DNA of 42,610 nucleotides. It comes from Plantactinospora alkalitolerans. GTDB taxonomy: Bacteria > Actinomycetota > Actinomycetes > Mycobacteriales > Micromonosporaceae. This document shows, one piece after another, positions 15,471 through 24,360 of the stretch (its first letter is position 1; the number at the start of each line of letters is the position of its first letter). The DNA is taken from the NCBI RefSeq assembly GCF_015690345.1, contig NZ_JADPUN010000168.1, forward strand, positions 1 to 42,610, in the 5' to 3' direction. Position numbers and translations under genes: made by a program. The notes under the pieces were generated by a model. It did not search any database. It worked only from the letters and a program-made list of their open reading frames with translations, and was not told the origin of the DNA.

Positions 15471-16310
15471 ATGAGGACCGTGGTGATCACGGGGGGCACC
15501 AGCGGCATCGGCGCGGGTCTGGCCCGGCAACTGCTGGCCTCGGGCCACCGGGTGGTGGCGATCGGCAGCAGTGCCGCCAACGGTGCCGCGCTACAGGCCG
15601 AGGCGGTCCGGCAGGGCAGCGCCGATCGGCTCGCCTTCCGCCAGGTCGACCTGGGCTCGATCGCCCGGACCACCGAACTCGCCGCCGAGATACGCGCCCG
15701 GTACGACACCGTCGACGCCCTGGTGCTCTGCGCCGGGCGGTACCACCCGAGCCGGGGCGAGACCGGGGAGGGCCTCGAGCGGACGTTCGCGCTCTACGTA
15801 CTCAACCGGTTCCTGCTGCCCGAGTTGCTGCACGAGCCACTGTCCCGCGCGGACCGCCCGGTGGTCCTGAATCTCTGCGGTACCGGCGGCATCCGGGCCG
15901 GAAAGATTCACTGGGACGATCTCCAGCTCCGGCGGCGCTACGGCGGCCTCCGGGCCACCATGCAGGGTGCCCGCGCCAACGACCTGCTCGGCGTCGCCTT
16001 CGCGGCCCGCCATCGCGGCAGCGGGATCCGGTACGTGCTCTACAACCCGTTGTTCGTCGACACCGGACTGGCCGAGCCGTTCCGACAGCCGACCCGGTCG
16101 CTGGTCAAGCTGCTGGCCCGGCTGTTCGCCGCCCGGGTGGAGCAGATCACCCCACCGCTGCTCGGGCTGCTTGCCGATCCGCCGGCAGCACCGCTGTCGG
16201 CGTTCCGGCGGGGCGTACCGGTGGATCTGGGCCGGCCGGAGTTCGACCGGGAGACCGCGTTGCGACTGCACCGGGTCCTGGCCGGGCTGGTGCCCGAACG
16301 GGCCGGCTGA
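15471..16310 (+). CDS. SDR-family protein lacking the catalytic YxxxK
   Basis: A 279-residue short-chain dehydrogenase-like protein. The NAD(P)-binding TGGTSGIG near residues 8-15 is intact and CAG stands where NNAG is usual. At about residues 163-170, where the active site should read Y-x3-K, the sequence is MQGARAND: neither the Tyr nor the Lys is present. It may use an atypical mechanism, or bind the cofactor as a sensor, like the NmrA-type SDR-fold proteins. RBS AAAGAGGAGA precedes ATG 15471. It is divergent from the HxlR regulator and probably its target. Confidence 0.85.
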   Translation: MRTVVITGGTSGIGAGLARQLLASGHRVVAIGSSAANGAALQAEAVRQGSADRLAFRQVDLGSIARTTELAAEIRARYDTVDALVLCAGRYHPSRGETGEGLERTFALYVLNRFLLPELLHEPLSRADRPVVLNLCGTGGIRAGKIHWDDLQLRRRYGGLRATMQGARANDLLGVAFAARHRGSGIRYVLYNPLFVDTGLAEPFRQPTRSLVKLLARLFAARVEQITPPLLGLLADPPAAPLSAFRRGVPVDLGRPEFDRETALRLHRVLAGLVPERAG

Positions 16311-16780
16311 GCCGCCCGGGGCGGTGTCGGCTATCCGTCACGGCAGCCGGACCGGCTCGCGTCGCGCGGGTCGGCGCGCGGGTCGGCGGCCGGCTCCTCG
16401 TCTTTGCGCCAGGCGTGCCCGGCGGAGCGCGAAACGCCATCCGGCAAAGGCGTCCACGGGCCGGAGGGCCGGCCCCGACCCCCGCCTGCCGTATGCCGTT
16501 CTGCTCCCGTTTCGGGTAATACGAATCCGTTACGCATATTACTCCGCTCCGTATCAGGGCTGTTGCTCTAGGTAATTGTCTGCGTAACATGCCCGATGAG
16601 CAGGCCCTACTGGAGGAGGTCGCTGGAGGGCGAGGCGTGGAGCGGATATGCCAGCCGGTCCGGTGGAGCCCCACATCGCCACAGACTTCGCTGGCATCGT
16701 CGTCGGCGCCGTGGGACGCCCCCGCAGGCCGGTCGACGTGCGAAAACCCCGCCGGACGATCCGCGAGAACGGTCAACCGC
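16311..16780. other. 470-bp intergenic region with AT-rich inverted repeats
   Basis: I see no convincing gene here. The left part has GC-rich direct repeats (GCGCGGGTCGG twice near 16365-16388). At 16516-16588 the sequence becomes unusually AT-rich and structured: GTAATA (16516-16521) pairs with TATTAC (16537-16542), and GTTACGC (16529-16535) is inverted as GCGTAAC (16582-16588). This is probably the control region of the FkbM methyltransferase gene. An ATG at 16589 begins an in-frame extension of that gene by 64 codons, but the encoded residues look unlike protein. Confidence 0.6.
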
Positions 16781-17608
16781 ATGCCAACTTTTCGATCGAC
16801 GCTGCGCCGTGCCTTCCATCAGTCCGGCGCACAACACGTCCGTCGAGCCGCCCACCGGATAGCCCTTCGCACCCGGGCCGGAGCCTTCCGCAACGAGATC
16901 GGCGTGATCCTGCACGCCGACCACACCGACATCCGCGGCACCGAGCTGGCTGTCTACAAGGGCAACCTCGATCGGAACGCGGTCGCCGCCTGGCGCCGCC
17001 TGGTGGCCGAGGTCCGGCCGACCGTGGCCATCGACGTCGGCGCCAACTACGGCGAGGTCGCCTTCTCGACCTCCTACCACGGGCTTCGGGAACTACACCT
17101 GGTCGAGCCGAACCCCGCCGTACTCCCCTGGCTGCGTAAGACGATCGCGGCGGCCAACGGAAACTATCCCGGCACCGTGCTGCACGCCGGGGCCGCCAGC
17201 GACCACTCGGCCACCGCCCGGCTCTACCTGCACGAGCACACCGGCGTCGCGTCGCTACGGGTGCCGAACGACCGGGGTGTCGAGGTGGAGTGCTTCCGGC
17301 TGGACGAACGGATCCGCCTCCGCGACGACGACTCGCTACTGTTCAAGATCGATGTCGAGGGTCACGAGCAGGCCGCGCTGGAGGGAATGGCCGGACTGTT
17401 CCACAACCGGAGCGTCACCGGGATCTGCGAGGTGCTGCACGCCGACGAGGACCTGCTCGGTTATCTCTGCGACCGGTTCGCCGTCGCCCTCCAGTACGCC
17501 GGGACGGAGCGGCCGGTGGACGAGCCACAGCTCCGCGACACGCTGGCCCGGGCCCGCGAGAGCGGTTGGGGCGACCTCGGCAAGGACGTGGTGCTGCGGT
17601 CCCGGTGA
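16781..17608 (+). CDS. FkbM-family methyltransferase
   Basis: A 275-residue S-adenosylmethionine-dependent methyltransferase of the FkbM family, which O-methylates sugars or polyketides. The AdoMet motif I is AIDVGANYGEVAFS; the family acidic segment LVEPNP follows, then FKIDVEGHEQAALEGM near residue 190, the FkbM hallmark. The start MPTFRSTLRRAF is preferred because the 64 upstream in-frame codons (from ATG 16589) are low-quality; neither start has a strong RBS. It is convergent with the acyltransferase gene, six bases apart. Without a biosynthetic cluster around it the substrate is unknown; a cell-surface glycan is plausible given the neighbour. Confidence 0.9.
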   Translation: MPTFRSTLRRAFHQSGAQHVRRAAHRIALRTRAGAFRNEIGVILHADHTDIRGTELAVYKGNLDRNAVAAWRRLVAEVRPTVAIDVGANYGEVAFSTSYHGLRELHLVEPNPAVLPWLRKTIAAANGNYPGTVLHAGAASDHSATARLYLHEHTGVASLRVPNDRGVEVECFRLDERIRLRDDDSLLFKIDVEGHEQAALEGMAGLFHNRSVTGICEVLHADEDLLGYLCDRFAVALQYAGTERPVDEPQLRDTLARARESGWGDLGKDVVLRSR

Positions 17609-17614
17609 CCCGGG

Positions 17615-19384
17615 CTACGGGGAGCAGACGAAACGCGGATCGGCCCAGACGCCCACGGCGCCGCCCGACGGGCTACTGGTCACCAGGTCGACGAGGCTGG
17701 CCCGGGTGACGTCCACGTCGATCTGCTCCGCCCGGTCCGCCCGGCTGCGTACGCCCGAGGAGAACACGGTCACGTCGTCGGCCCGTACCGCGAAGGTGAC
17801 CTCGGCATCGTCGGCGCCGACGTCGATGACGGCCCGCAGCCGCCCACAGCCGGCCGGCGGTTGCACGCGGAGCCGGCTGGGTGCGGCGGTGAGCACCGCG
17901 CGCGGATAGAGCTCGCCGTGCACGGTCACGGCGCCGGGCGTCGCGGCGACCGCCGACGGCGTCGATGACGGTAGCGCCGATGACGGCGTCGACGTCCCGT
18001 CCACCAGCATGGGCAGGTCGGACAGCCGGTAGGTGACCTCCGGCCGGGCCACCTGGGCCGGGCTGCGGGTCGTCACCCCCGGCCAGAGGTTGAGTGCCAT
18101 CACGGCCAGGCCCACGGCCAGCACCGCGACCACCGACGCCATCGCCCGATGCCACCCGCTGCCCGAACCGGGCGCCACGGCCACCCGGGCCGCCGCGCCG
18201 GCTACCCGGGACACCGAGCCGGACGCGCCGGACGCCGCCGGCGTGCGGGGTCGTCGGGTGCGGGCCGGACTGACCCGGGCCGGAACGAGCGCCGGCCGGC
18301 GGCGGGCCGCCAGGTCCTCGATCCAGCCGAACAGGGCGACCGCCACGGCGATCAGCACCCAGACGGCGGCCAGCCGGACGGCGACGGTCGCCACCCAGCC
18401 GGACACCGCGACCGGTGCGAGCAGCGCTCCGGCGAGCACCCCCACCGGCAGGTGCCACAGGTAGATCGTGACCGCGCGCGCGTTCAACAACTCGATCAGC
18501 CGGTCCAGCGGACGGATCCGCCCCAACCAGTCCAGCCGGGGCCGGAACCGCAGCACCGTCGCGACGAAGGCCATCGACCACAGCGTGTTGCCGCCGGCGA
18601 CCCGGTTCAGGTCGTAGTTGCCGCTCGACCAGCCCACCACCAGCACCCAGGCGGCGCCGGTCACCGCGAGCGCGGCCACCGCGACGGCGTACCGCCGGGC
18701 GGGGATCCGGCGCAGCAGCCCGTCGTGGTGTGCGAACCCGAGCAGCCAGCAGGCCAGGTACGTGCTGACGTTGGTGGCCTGCTCGTTGAAGTAGCCGCCG
18801 ACGTTCACCACGTTGAACCGGAAGGCGATCGGCAGGGCGATCGCCAGGGCCAGGCTGTGCCACGGCCAGCGACGGAAGAGGGCGAGCAGGACCGGCGATA
18901 GCAGGACCAACCAGAGGTAGGTGACGATGTACCAGAGCACGACGTTGTAGGCCCACGCCCAGGACTGGCCGCCGACCGGCGGGGTCCGGGCGGGGAAGAT
19001 CCACCACACCATCTCGCCCCAGCCGAGCGGAGCCGCCGGAGCCGTCCGCCAGCCCGTGACCAGCAGCAGCGTCACCGCCACCGCCGCGAACCCCCACAGC
19101 GGCGGCAGCAGCCGGCGCAGCCGGCGCCCCACCGCGCTGTTGCCGGTACGCCCCAACGAGCTGGCCATCAGCGATCCGGCCAGGGCGAACATCAACCCCA
19201 TCGCCGGGAACAGCACGGTCAGCCAGATCCAGCCGAGTACGTGGTACGCCACCACCCGGACGAGGGCCGCCGCACGCCACAGGTCGAGGTACCGGTCCCG
19301 CCCTCCCGAGCCCGGGTCCGGCGCGTCACCCGATCCCCCGGGTACGGCCACAGCCGTGACCACGGTGTCAGGTGACGTCGTCAT
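17615..19384 (-). CDS. Acyltransferase-3 membrane protein with NPCBM-like tail
   Basis: A 589-residue integral membrane acyltransferase (acyltransferase 3 family), which typically O-acylates surface carbohydrates. RDRYLDLWRA opens the membrane domain and the His of VVAYHVLGW is the expected conserved residue in TM1; about ten TM helices run to residue 370. An Arg/Pro-rich cytoplasmic loop follows, then one more TM near 440-460. The extracytoplasmic C-terminus (about 490-589) looks like an NPCBM-type beta-sandwich: VIDVGADDAEVTFAVRADD, SSGV, IDVDVT and the ending WADPRFVC. GGAG lies eight bases upstream of ATG 19384. Confidence 0.88.
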   Translation of the reverse strand: MTTSPDTVVTAVAVPGGSGDAPDPGSGGRDRYLDLWRAAALVRVVAYHVLGWIWLTVLFPAMGLMFALAGSLMASSLGRTGNSAVGRRLRRLLPPLWGFAAVAVTLLLVTGWRTAPAAPLGWGEMVWWIFPARTPPVGGQSWAWAYNVVLWYIVTYLWLVLLSPVLLALFRRWPWHSLALAIALPIAFRFNVVNVGGYFNEQATNVSTYLACWLLGFAHHDGLLRRIPARRYAVAVAALAVTGAAWVLVVGWSSGNYDLNRVAGGNTLWSMAFVATVLRFRPRLDWLGRIRPLDRLIELLNARAVTIYLWHLPVGVLAGALLAPVAVSGWVATVAVRLAAVWVLIAVAVALFGWIEDLAARRRPALVPARVSPARTRRPRTPAASGASGSVSRVAGAAARVAVAPGSGSGWHRAMASVVAVLAVGLAVMALNLWPGVTTRSPAQVARPEVTYRLSDLPMLVDGTSTPSSALPSSTPSAVAATPGAVTVHGELYPRAVLTAAPSRLRVQPPAGCGRLRAVIDVGADDAEVTFAVRADDVTVFSSGVRSRADRAEQIDVDVTRASLVDLVTSSPSGGAVGVWADPRFVCSP

Positions 19385-19879
19385 CGGTGTCTCCAGGTCT
19401 CCGGTCGGACGCCGCCCGACAACGATCATGGGCGACTCGTGCGTCGTCGGGCCCGGGGCGATCCGGGCCACCCCGCCACGGTGCCCCGTACGGCCTCCGC
19501 CCACCGACCCCGCCGGCAGACCGGGACAGGCGGCGTCGCCAGACGGACCTTGCCCATCAGTCCTACCCGACAAACCTGAGCGATTCCTGGTCACCGCTCA
19601 TATCGGGTCCGTCGTCACGCCACCGTGAACCCTTTCGTGGCACCGGCCACCCGACAACGCCACGGTCACCGGGCGGCCACCTTCATGATCATCGCGCGGT
19701 CCGGCGCCGGCCGCCCCGGATCGTGACATCCCACACCCGCGCCCCCGAGCCGCCGGAAACCCTGCCGGGCCACCTCGACCCGCAGCAAGATGGTGAGCGG
19801 CCGGGGAGCGTGCGAGGCTCAACCCGCGTGTCGAGGCAACAGGTGATCGGGCGCATCAGCACCCGGTGAGGAGTCGACC
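19385..19879. other. 495-bp divergent intergenic region
   Basis: No convincing gene is seen on either strand. The open frames here lack protein-like composition. The only structure noticed is a short inverted repeat, GCCAC (19619-19623) and GTGGC (19637-19641). It should contain the promoters for the acyltransferase (minus) and oxidoreductase (plus) genes. Confidence 0.5.
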
Positions 19880-20905
19880 ATGAAAGCAGCCGTCTACCAC
19901 CGCACCGGCGATCCGTCCGTGCTCGAGGTGGTCGACCGACCGGTCCCGGAGCCGGGCCCCGGCGAGGTCCTGGTCCGGGTCGCCGTCTCCGGAGTCAACC
20001 CCACCGACTGGAAGGCCCGGCAGGGCGACGGATCCGGCGCACCGCCCGGGCAGGGCTGGCAGATCCCGAACCAGGACGGCGCGGGAATCATCGAGACGGT
20101 CGGCACCGGCGTCGACGCGAAACTGGTCGGTGAGCGGGTCTGGATCTGGGAGGCGGCCTGGCAGCGCCAGTGGGGGACGGCCGCGGAGTACACCGTCGTA
20201 CCGGCCCGGCAGGTGGTACGGCTCGGTGCCGCCTCCTTCGACCTCGGTGCGAGCCTCGGCATCCCGTTCCTGACCGCCCACCGTTGCCTGACCGTGGGCG
20301 AGACGATGCCCGACCGCCTCGACGTCGGCGCGCTCACCGGCCGTACCGTGCTGGTCCAGGGCGGCGCGGGGGCGGTCGGCAACGCGGCGATCCAACTCGG
20401 CCGGTGGGCCGACGCCACCGTCATCGCCACGGTCAGCAGCGCCGAGAAGGCTCAGCTCGCGGTGGCGGCCGGCGCGTCACACGTGATCAACTACCGTGAC
20501 GAGGACGTGGTCGCCGAGATCAGGAAGATCGTGCCGGACGGGGTGGACGCGATCGTCGAGGTGGCCGCCGCCAAGAATGCGGAGATCGACCGTCAGGTGA
20601 TCGGCGCCAACGGCGCGGTGGCGGTCTACGCCGACGACGACGGCGAGAAGCTCACCCTGCCCGTCCGGCCGCTCATGGGCCCGAACGCGCGGTGGCAGTT
20701 CGTCATGGTCTACACCCTGCCGCCGGTCGCCAAGGCGCACGCGGTCACGGACGTCGCCGCCGGGGCGGCGGCCGGGGTCCTCCGGGTCGGCATCGACGCC
20801 GGCCTCCCGCTGCACCACTACCCGCTGGCGGAGGCCGCCGACGCGCACGCCGCCGTGCAGAACTCGGCGGTCGGCAAGGTACTGGTGGTCACCAGCGAGC
20901 AGTGA
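19880..20905 (+). CDS. Quinone-reductase-type NADPH oxidoreductase
   Basis: A 341-residue medium-chain dehydrogenase/reductase of the zinc-free NADPH:quinone oxidoreductase group. It begins MKAAVYHRTGDPSVLEVVD and has the GroES-like segment with GVNPTDWKARQG. The Rossmann motif VLVQGGAGAVGNAAIQLGR is near residues 154-172. None of the zinc-ligand cysteines of alcohol dehydrogenases is present. The likely reaction is reduction of a quinone or enone with NADPH. GAGGAG lies nine bases before the ATG. The 3' end overlaps the convergent unknown gene by 17 bases. Confidence 0.92.
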   Translation: MKAAVYHRTGDPSVLEVVDRPVPEPGPGEVLVRVAVSGVNPTDWKARQGDGSGAPPGQGWQIPNQDGAGIIETVGTGVDAKLVGERVWIWEAAWQRQWGTAAEYTVVPARQVVRLGAASFDLGASLGIPFLTAHRCLTVGETMPDRLDVGALTGRTVLVQGGAGAVGNAAIQLGRWADATVIATVSSAEKAQLAVAAGASHVINYRDEDVVAEIRKIVPDGVDAIVEVAAAKNAEIDRQVIGANGAVAVYADDDGEKLTLPVRPLMGPNARWQFVMVYTLPPVAKAHAVTDVAAGAAAGVLRVGIDAGLPLHHYPLAEAADAHAAVQNSAVGKVLVVTSEQ

Positions 20906-21974
20906 CCGACGACCCGGCGCCACCGTGCAGGATGGCCGCGAGCCGTGGGGCGAACCGGCCGAGAGTGGACCGGGTCTCGATCGCGGGCAGGCCGAGCACT
21001 GTCGAGCGGGCGACGACCACCGCGCAGTGCCGGCCGGCGGCCACCCCCGACGCGACCGCCTGATCTGCCGGCTGCCGCGACGCCGCCTCGGCGAGCGCCG
21101 CCGCGTCCCCGGCGCTGGCGGCCTCGGCCAGGAACACCAGCAGGACGTGCTGATCGGCGGGGACCGTGTCCTTCCCCGCACCGGCGTGTACGCAGGCACA
21201 GCCGGTCAGCCGCCGGGCGGCGTCCACGGCCGGGCTCCGGGCACCGCCGAGCCACATCCCGGGCAGTTCGACCGCCACGGACACCTGACCGACCTGGTAG
21301 TCGTCCCGTTCCAGCATCGCGGCCGCCTCGAACGCCAGCGCGGGCAGGTCGGCCTCCGGCGCGTACTCCCGGCCCTCGTCGTCGACGAGTACCCGGCCCG
21401 TCGGTGTCTCCAGCACCCGGTAGCCACACTCCTGCACCAGGTCGACGCTGTCCGCCGTGACCTCGCCGAGCAGGGCCGCGAGTTCCGGTTCGGCGCGTCC
21501 GGCAGCATCGCGTACCGCCTCGGCCGGGGTCAGGGCGAGCCGCTCCGCCGCGTACGACGCGAGTGCGCTGCTGACCCAGATGTCCCGCCAGTCGATCCGG
21601 CTCAGTTCGATCGCCGAGAGCGCGTCGAAGGCGGCCCGTACCTCGGCAACGGCCCCGGTGCGGATCGCGGCGAACGCGCGGCGTCGGGCGAAGGTCGCCA
21701 GTGTGTAGAGGTCGTCCGGGCACAGGCTCGACCGGAGCGCATGGCGGCCGGCGGCATCCAGCCCGGCGTACCTGGTCGCGAGCGCCGACACCACCGCGTC
21801 GGCCGGCGCGTCGACCCAGCGCCACAGACACTCCGCCGCCGAGTCGTAGTCCACCCCCAGCAGGGGTGAGCGGTCCGCCGCCGACCCGGCGCGGGCCGGT
21901 CCGACGTCGAAGAGCCCCTTGCCGGCGCCGTCGTCAACGGACGCCGCGCGACCTTCCGGCCACGGCTCGCTCAT
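20889..21974 (-). CDS. Protein of unknown function (361 residues)
   Basis: I do not recognise this protein. It is Ala-rich, soluble and without signal or membrane segments. A helical N-terminal half (about 40-170) contains LWRWVDAPADAVVSALATRYAGL. A central part (about 200-260) looks like an alpha/beta fold with GYRVLETPTGRVLVDDEGREY. The C-terminal part includes ADQHVLLVFLAEA and CAVVVARST. The start at ATG 21974 is the first reasonable one; the frame is open for another 1.8 kb upstream, but that lies antisense to the next gene's control region and reads as non-protein. No RBS is obvious. It is convergent with and overlaps the preceding oxidoreductase by 17 bases. Confidence 0.75.
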   Translation of the reverse strand: MSEPWPEGRAASVDDGAGKGLFDVGPARAGSAADRSPLLGVDYDSAAECLWRWVDAPADAVVSALATRYAGLDAAGRHALRSSLCPDDLYTLATFARRRAFAAIRTGAVAEVRAAFDALSAIELSRIDWRDIWVSSALASYAAERLALTPAEAVRDAAGRAEPELAALLGEVTADSVDLVQECGYRVLETPTGRVLVDDEGREYAPEADLPALAFEAAAMLERDDYQVGQVSVAVELPGMWLGGARSPAVDAARRLTGCACVHAGAGKDTVPADQHVLLVFLAEAASAGDAAALAEAASRQPADQAVASGVAAGRHCAVVVARSTVLGLPAIETRSTLGRFAPRLAAILHGGAGSSVTARW

Positions 21975-22135
21975 ACCCGTCGACGGTAGCCGATTCCGCC
22001 CAACATCGGCGGACTTCCATGACGTCGGCACGGGAAGCACCGACCGGGCACCCGCCGCCGGAACGCGGCTGCCGGCTCGGGCTGCCGGCTCGGGCCGGCC
22101 CACCTCGGGCTGCCGTCCCCGGGGCGGGAAGAACG

Positions 22136-23050
22136 TCAAGGAACGAGGACGATCTTCCCGCGCAACCGCCCGGCCTCGACCAACCGGTGGGCGTGGGCCG
22201 CCTCCGCCAGCGGCAACGAGGCCGCCACTCTGGTCCGCAACCGCCCCTGCGCCACGTCCGCCATCAACTCGGCAAGCATCGGCCGGTCGAGCCGGACCAT
22301 CACCGTGTGCTGGCGTACCCGCCGGGCCGGATCCAACGGTGGAGCCGGGCGGGTCGACACCAGCGTGCCGCCGTCGGCGAGCACCGCCCCGACCGCCGCG
22401 CCGATCGGCACCGCGTCCAGCACCGCGGGTACCGGCCCGAGCCCGGCCAGGTCGACCGATCGGGGCACCACCTCGGCGACGCCGAGGCCGCGTACCCACG
22501 CCTCGTCGTCGTGGCTCGCCACCGCGACCACCCGGTGCCCGGCCCGGACCGCCAACTGGGCCGCGAAGCCGCCGACTCCGCCACTCGCGCCGGTGACCAG
22601 CAGCGTCGAGCCGGGCTCGAGCGGCAGCAACGCCAGGGCCTGCCGCGCGGTCAGCGCGTTCAACGCGATGGTCGCCGCCGCCGCCATGTCGATCCCGTCG
22701 GGTACGCCGACCAGCCACTCCCGGTCGGCCACGACGAATTCCGCGTACGCACCGGCGGTGCCCCGGGTCAGGTGCCACGGCACCATTCCCGCGACCCGGC
22801 CGCCCGGCCGGTGCTCGGTGACGCCGTCGCCGACCGCCGCCACGTTCCCGGCGAAGTCCCAGCCGAGCACGAAAGGCGGTTCGACCGGGCCACCGGGGAT
22901 CAGCCCGGTCCGCGCCGCCACATCGGCGGGCTGCACCCCCGCCGCGCGGACCCGGACCAGCACCTTTCCCGGGCCGACAACCGGGTCCGGCTGCTCGACC
23001 ACCCGCAGCACACCGGGACCGCCCAGCGCCGTCACCGCCACCGCTCGCAT
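22136..23050 (-). CDS. Quinone-reductase-type NADPH oxidoreductase (second)
   Basis: A 304-residue MDR-superfamily enzyme like zinc-free quinone reductases. MRAVAVTALGGPGVL opens the GroES-like domain, AAGVQPADVAARTG corresponds to the substrate-domain loop, and the nucleotide-binding motif is LLVTGASGGVGGFAAQLAV near residues 138-156. No zinc ligands are present. The open frame starts 14 codons earlier, but GGAAGGGG lies six bases upstream of ATG 23050. It is distinct from the neighbour at 19880 (different loops, shorter), so not a recent duplicate. It is divergent from the two-component genes across a region with GTTG/CAAC repeats. Confidence 0.92.
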   Translation of the reverse strand: MRAVAVTALGGPGVLRVVEQPDPVVGPGKVLVRVRAAGVQPADVAARTGLIPGGPVEPPFVLGWDFAGNVAAVGDGVTEHRPGGRVAGMVPWHLTRGTAGAYAEFVVADREWLVGVPDGIDMAAAATIALNALTARQALALLPLEPGSTLLVTGASGGVGGFAAQLAVRAGHRVVAVASHDDEAWVRGLGVAEVVPRSVDLAGLGPVPAVLDAVPIGAAVGAVLADGGTLVSTRPAPPLDPARRVRQHTVMVRLDRPMLAELMADVAQGRLRTRVAASLPLAEAAHAHRLVEAGRLRGKIVLVP

Positions 23051-23097
23051 CACTTGCCCCTTCCGCGTGGTCAACATCCTTCCCGGGCCCACATCCG

Positions 23098-23131
23098 GTT
23101 GGCAACGGGTCCGCTACCGGTTGTCGGCAAC
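23098..23131. promoter_or_regulatory. Paired GTTG/CAAC inverted repeats upstream of oxidoreductase and kinase genes
   Basis: GTTG-G-CAAC (23098-23106) and GTTG-TCGG-CAAC (23120-23131) lie within a repeated context CCGGTTG...GGCAACGG, in the 170-bp divergent region. Two short related dyads suggest a regulator site, possibly for the response regulator encoded here. The half-sites are short. Confidence 0.35.
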
Positions 23132-23211
23132 GGATCGGGAACGGCCCGGGCGACGTACGCCGACCCCGCCCCCTCGTACTTTGGGCCGATCTGGCGCGGC
23201 ACCCACGCTCG

Positions 23212-23217
23212 TACGAT
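23212..23217 (+). promoter_or_regulatory. Candidate -10 box for a leaderless kinase mRNA
   Basis: TACGAT ends six bases before GTG 23224 and there is no purine-rich RBS at normal spacing. That matches the spacing of leaderless promoters in actinobacteria. No good -35 element is seen. Confidence 0.35.
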
Positions 23218-23223
23218 TGGTTG

Positions 23224-24360
23224 GTGCCCAACCTCCTCCGCTCCGGGTGGGACGAACCGCGTCCGCCGCACCCGCCGCACCGGGTGTGGCGGGACTGGGC
23301 GCTGGTGGCGGTGCTCGTACCGGGGGCCGTGCTGGAGGGGGTGCTGCGGCCGGACGTTCCGTGGCGGGTCCTGTCGGTGATCGTCGCCGTCGGGCTGGTG
23401 CCCACGCTGCTGTGGCGGCGGACCAGACCCCTGCCGATGGTCGCGATCGCCTTCGGCACCTGTGGGGTGGCCGCACTCGTGGTCGGAACCGACGTCCAGC
23501 TCGACGTGATGGCGTACCTGCTGATCCTGGCGTACGCGTTGTTCCGGTGGGGGTCCGGGCGCGACGTGGTGCTCGGCTCGGCGATCATCCTCGCCAGGAT
23601 CGGTCTCTCGATAGCCCTCGGCTCGCTCAGTCTCGCCGACGCGATCGGCGGATTCGCCGTGCTGTTCGCGGTCACCGCCGTCGGCGCGGCGTTCCGGTAC
23701 CGGGCCAGGTCGCGCAGCCGCGAGCTGGACCAGGTGAAGCTGCTCGAACGCGAACGGCTGGCCCGGGACCTGCACGACACCGTCGCCCATCACGTCTCGG
23801 CGATGGCGATCCGGGCCCAGGCGGGCCTCGCGACGTCGACATCGCAGCCGGGCGCCGCGACCGACGCGCTCCGGGTGATCGAGGCCGAGGCGTCGCGCGC
23901 GCTCACCGAGATGCGCGCCATGGTGCGGGTGCTGCGCAGGGACCAACCGGCGGACCTCGCGCCCAATCCGCGCGTCTGCGACCTCGAACAACTCGCCGGA
24001 CGGTCCTTCTCCGGCCCGTCCGTCGAGGTGGAACTCGTCGGAGATCTCGACGATCTCCCCCCGTCGGTGGACACCGCGATCTACCGCCTCGCCCAGGAGT
24101 CGATCACCAACGCCCGCCGGCACGCGCGGCACGCGACCCGGATCGAGGTGCGGGTCGCCACCGACGACACCTGCGTACACCTGAGGGTGCGCGACGACGG
24201 CGACACCGCGTCGGTACGTCCGACCGCGTCGCGCGGGTACGGGCTGCTCGGCATGATCGAACGCGCCGACCTGCTCGGCGGCACCTGCGAGGCCGGGCCG
24301 AATCCCGGTCGGGGTTGGACCGTGACCGCCGTACTGCCCCGCACCGGGTCGGCCGGATGA
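23224..24360 (+). CDS. Sensor histidine kinase (HisKA_3 type)
   Basis: A 378-residue NarL-system-type kinase. Four to five TM helices occupy residues about 20-155 with almost no extracytoplasmic loop, so it probably senses membrane state. The dimerisation/phosphoacceptor motif is LARDLHDTVAHHVSAM with His184. The ATPase domain has an N-box (QESITNARRHA), DDG and GYGLLGM. TTG 23221 directly precedes GTG 23224; I use GTG. The stop overlaps the response regulator start by four bases (ATGA), so the two are translated together. Intramembrane-sensing kinases of this layout often respond to cell-envelope stress. Confidence 0.93.
   Translation: MPNLLRSGWDEPRPPHPPHRVWRDWALVAVLVPGAVLEGVLRPDVPWRVLSVIVAVGLVPTLLWRRTRPLPMVAIAFGTCGVAALVVGTDVQLDVMAYLLILAYALFRWGSGRDVVLGSAIILARIGLSIALGSLSLADAIGGFAVLFAVTAVGAAFRYRARSRSRELDQVKLLERERLARDLHDTVAHHVSAMAIRAQAGLATSTSQPGAATDALRVIEAEASRALTEMRAMVRVLRRDQPADLAPNPRVCDLEQLAGRSFSGPSVEVELVGDLDDLPPSVDTAIYRLAQESITNARRHARHATRIEVRVATDDTCVHLRVRDDGDTASVRPTASRGYGLLGMIERADLLGGTCEAGPNPGRGWTVTAVLPRTGSAG

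Noticed and set aside
16589-16780. 64-codon N-terminal extension of the FkbM methyltransferase
   Set aside because: Residues are Pro/Ser/Arg-rich and unlike the family; used only as an alternative start.
21975-23780. Upstream extension of the unknown 361-residue protein to a 963-residue frame
   Set aside because: The extension lies opposite the second oxidoreductase and the kinase and has simple Arg/Gly/Ser-rich composition. The start at 21974 gives a protein-like sequence.
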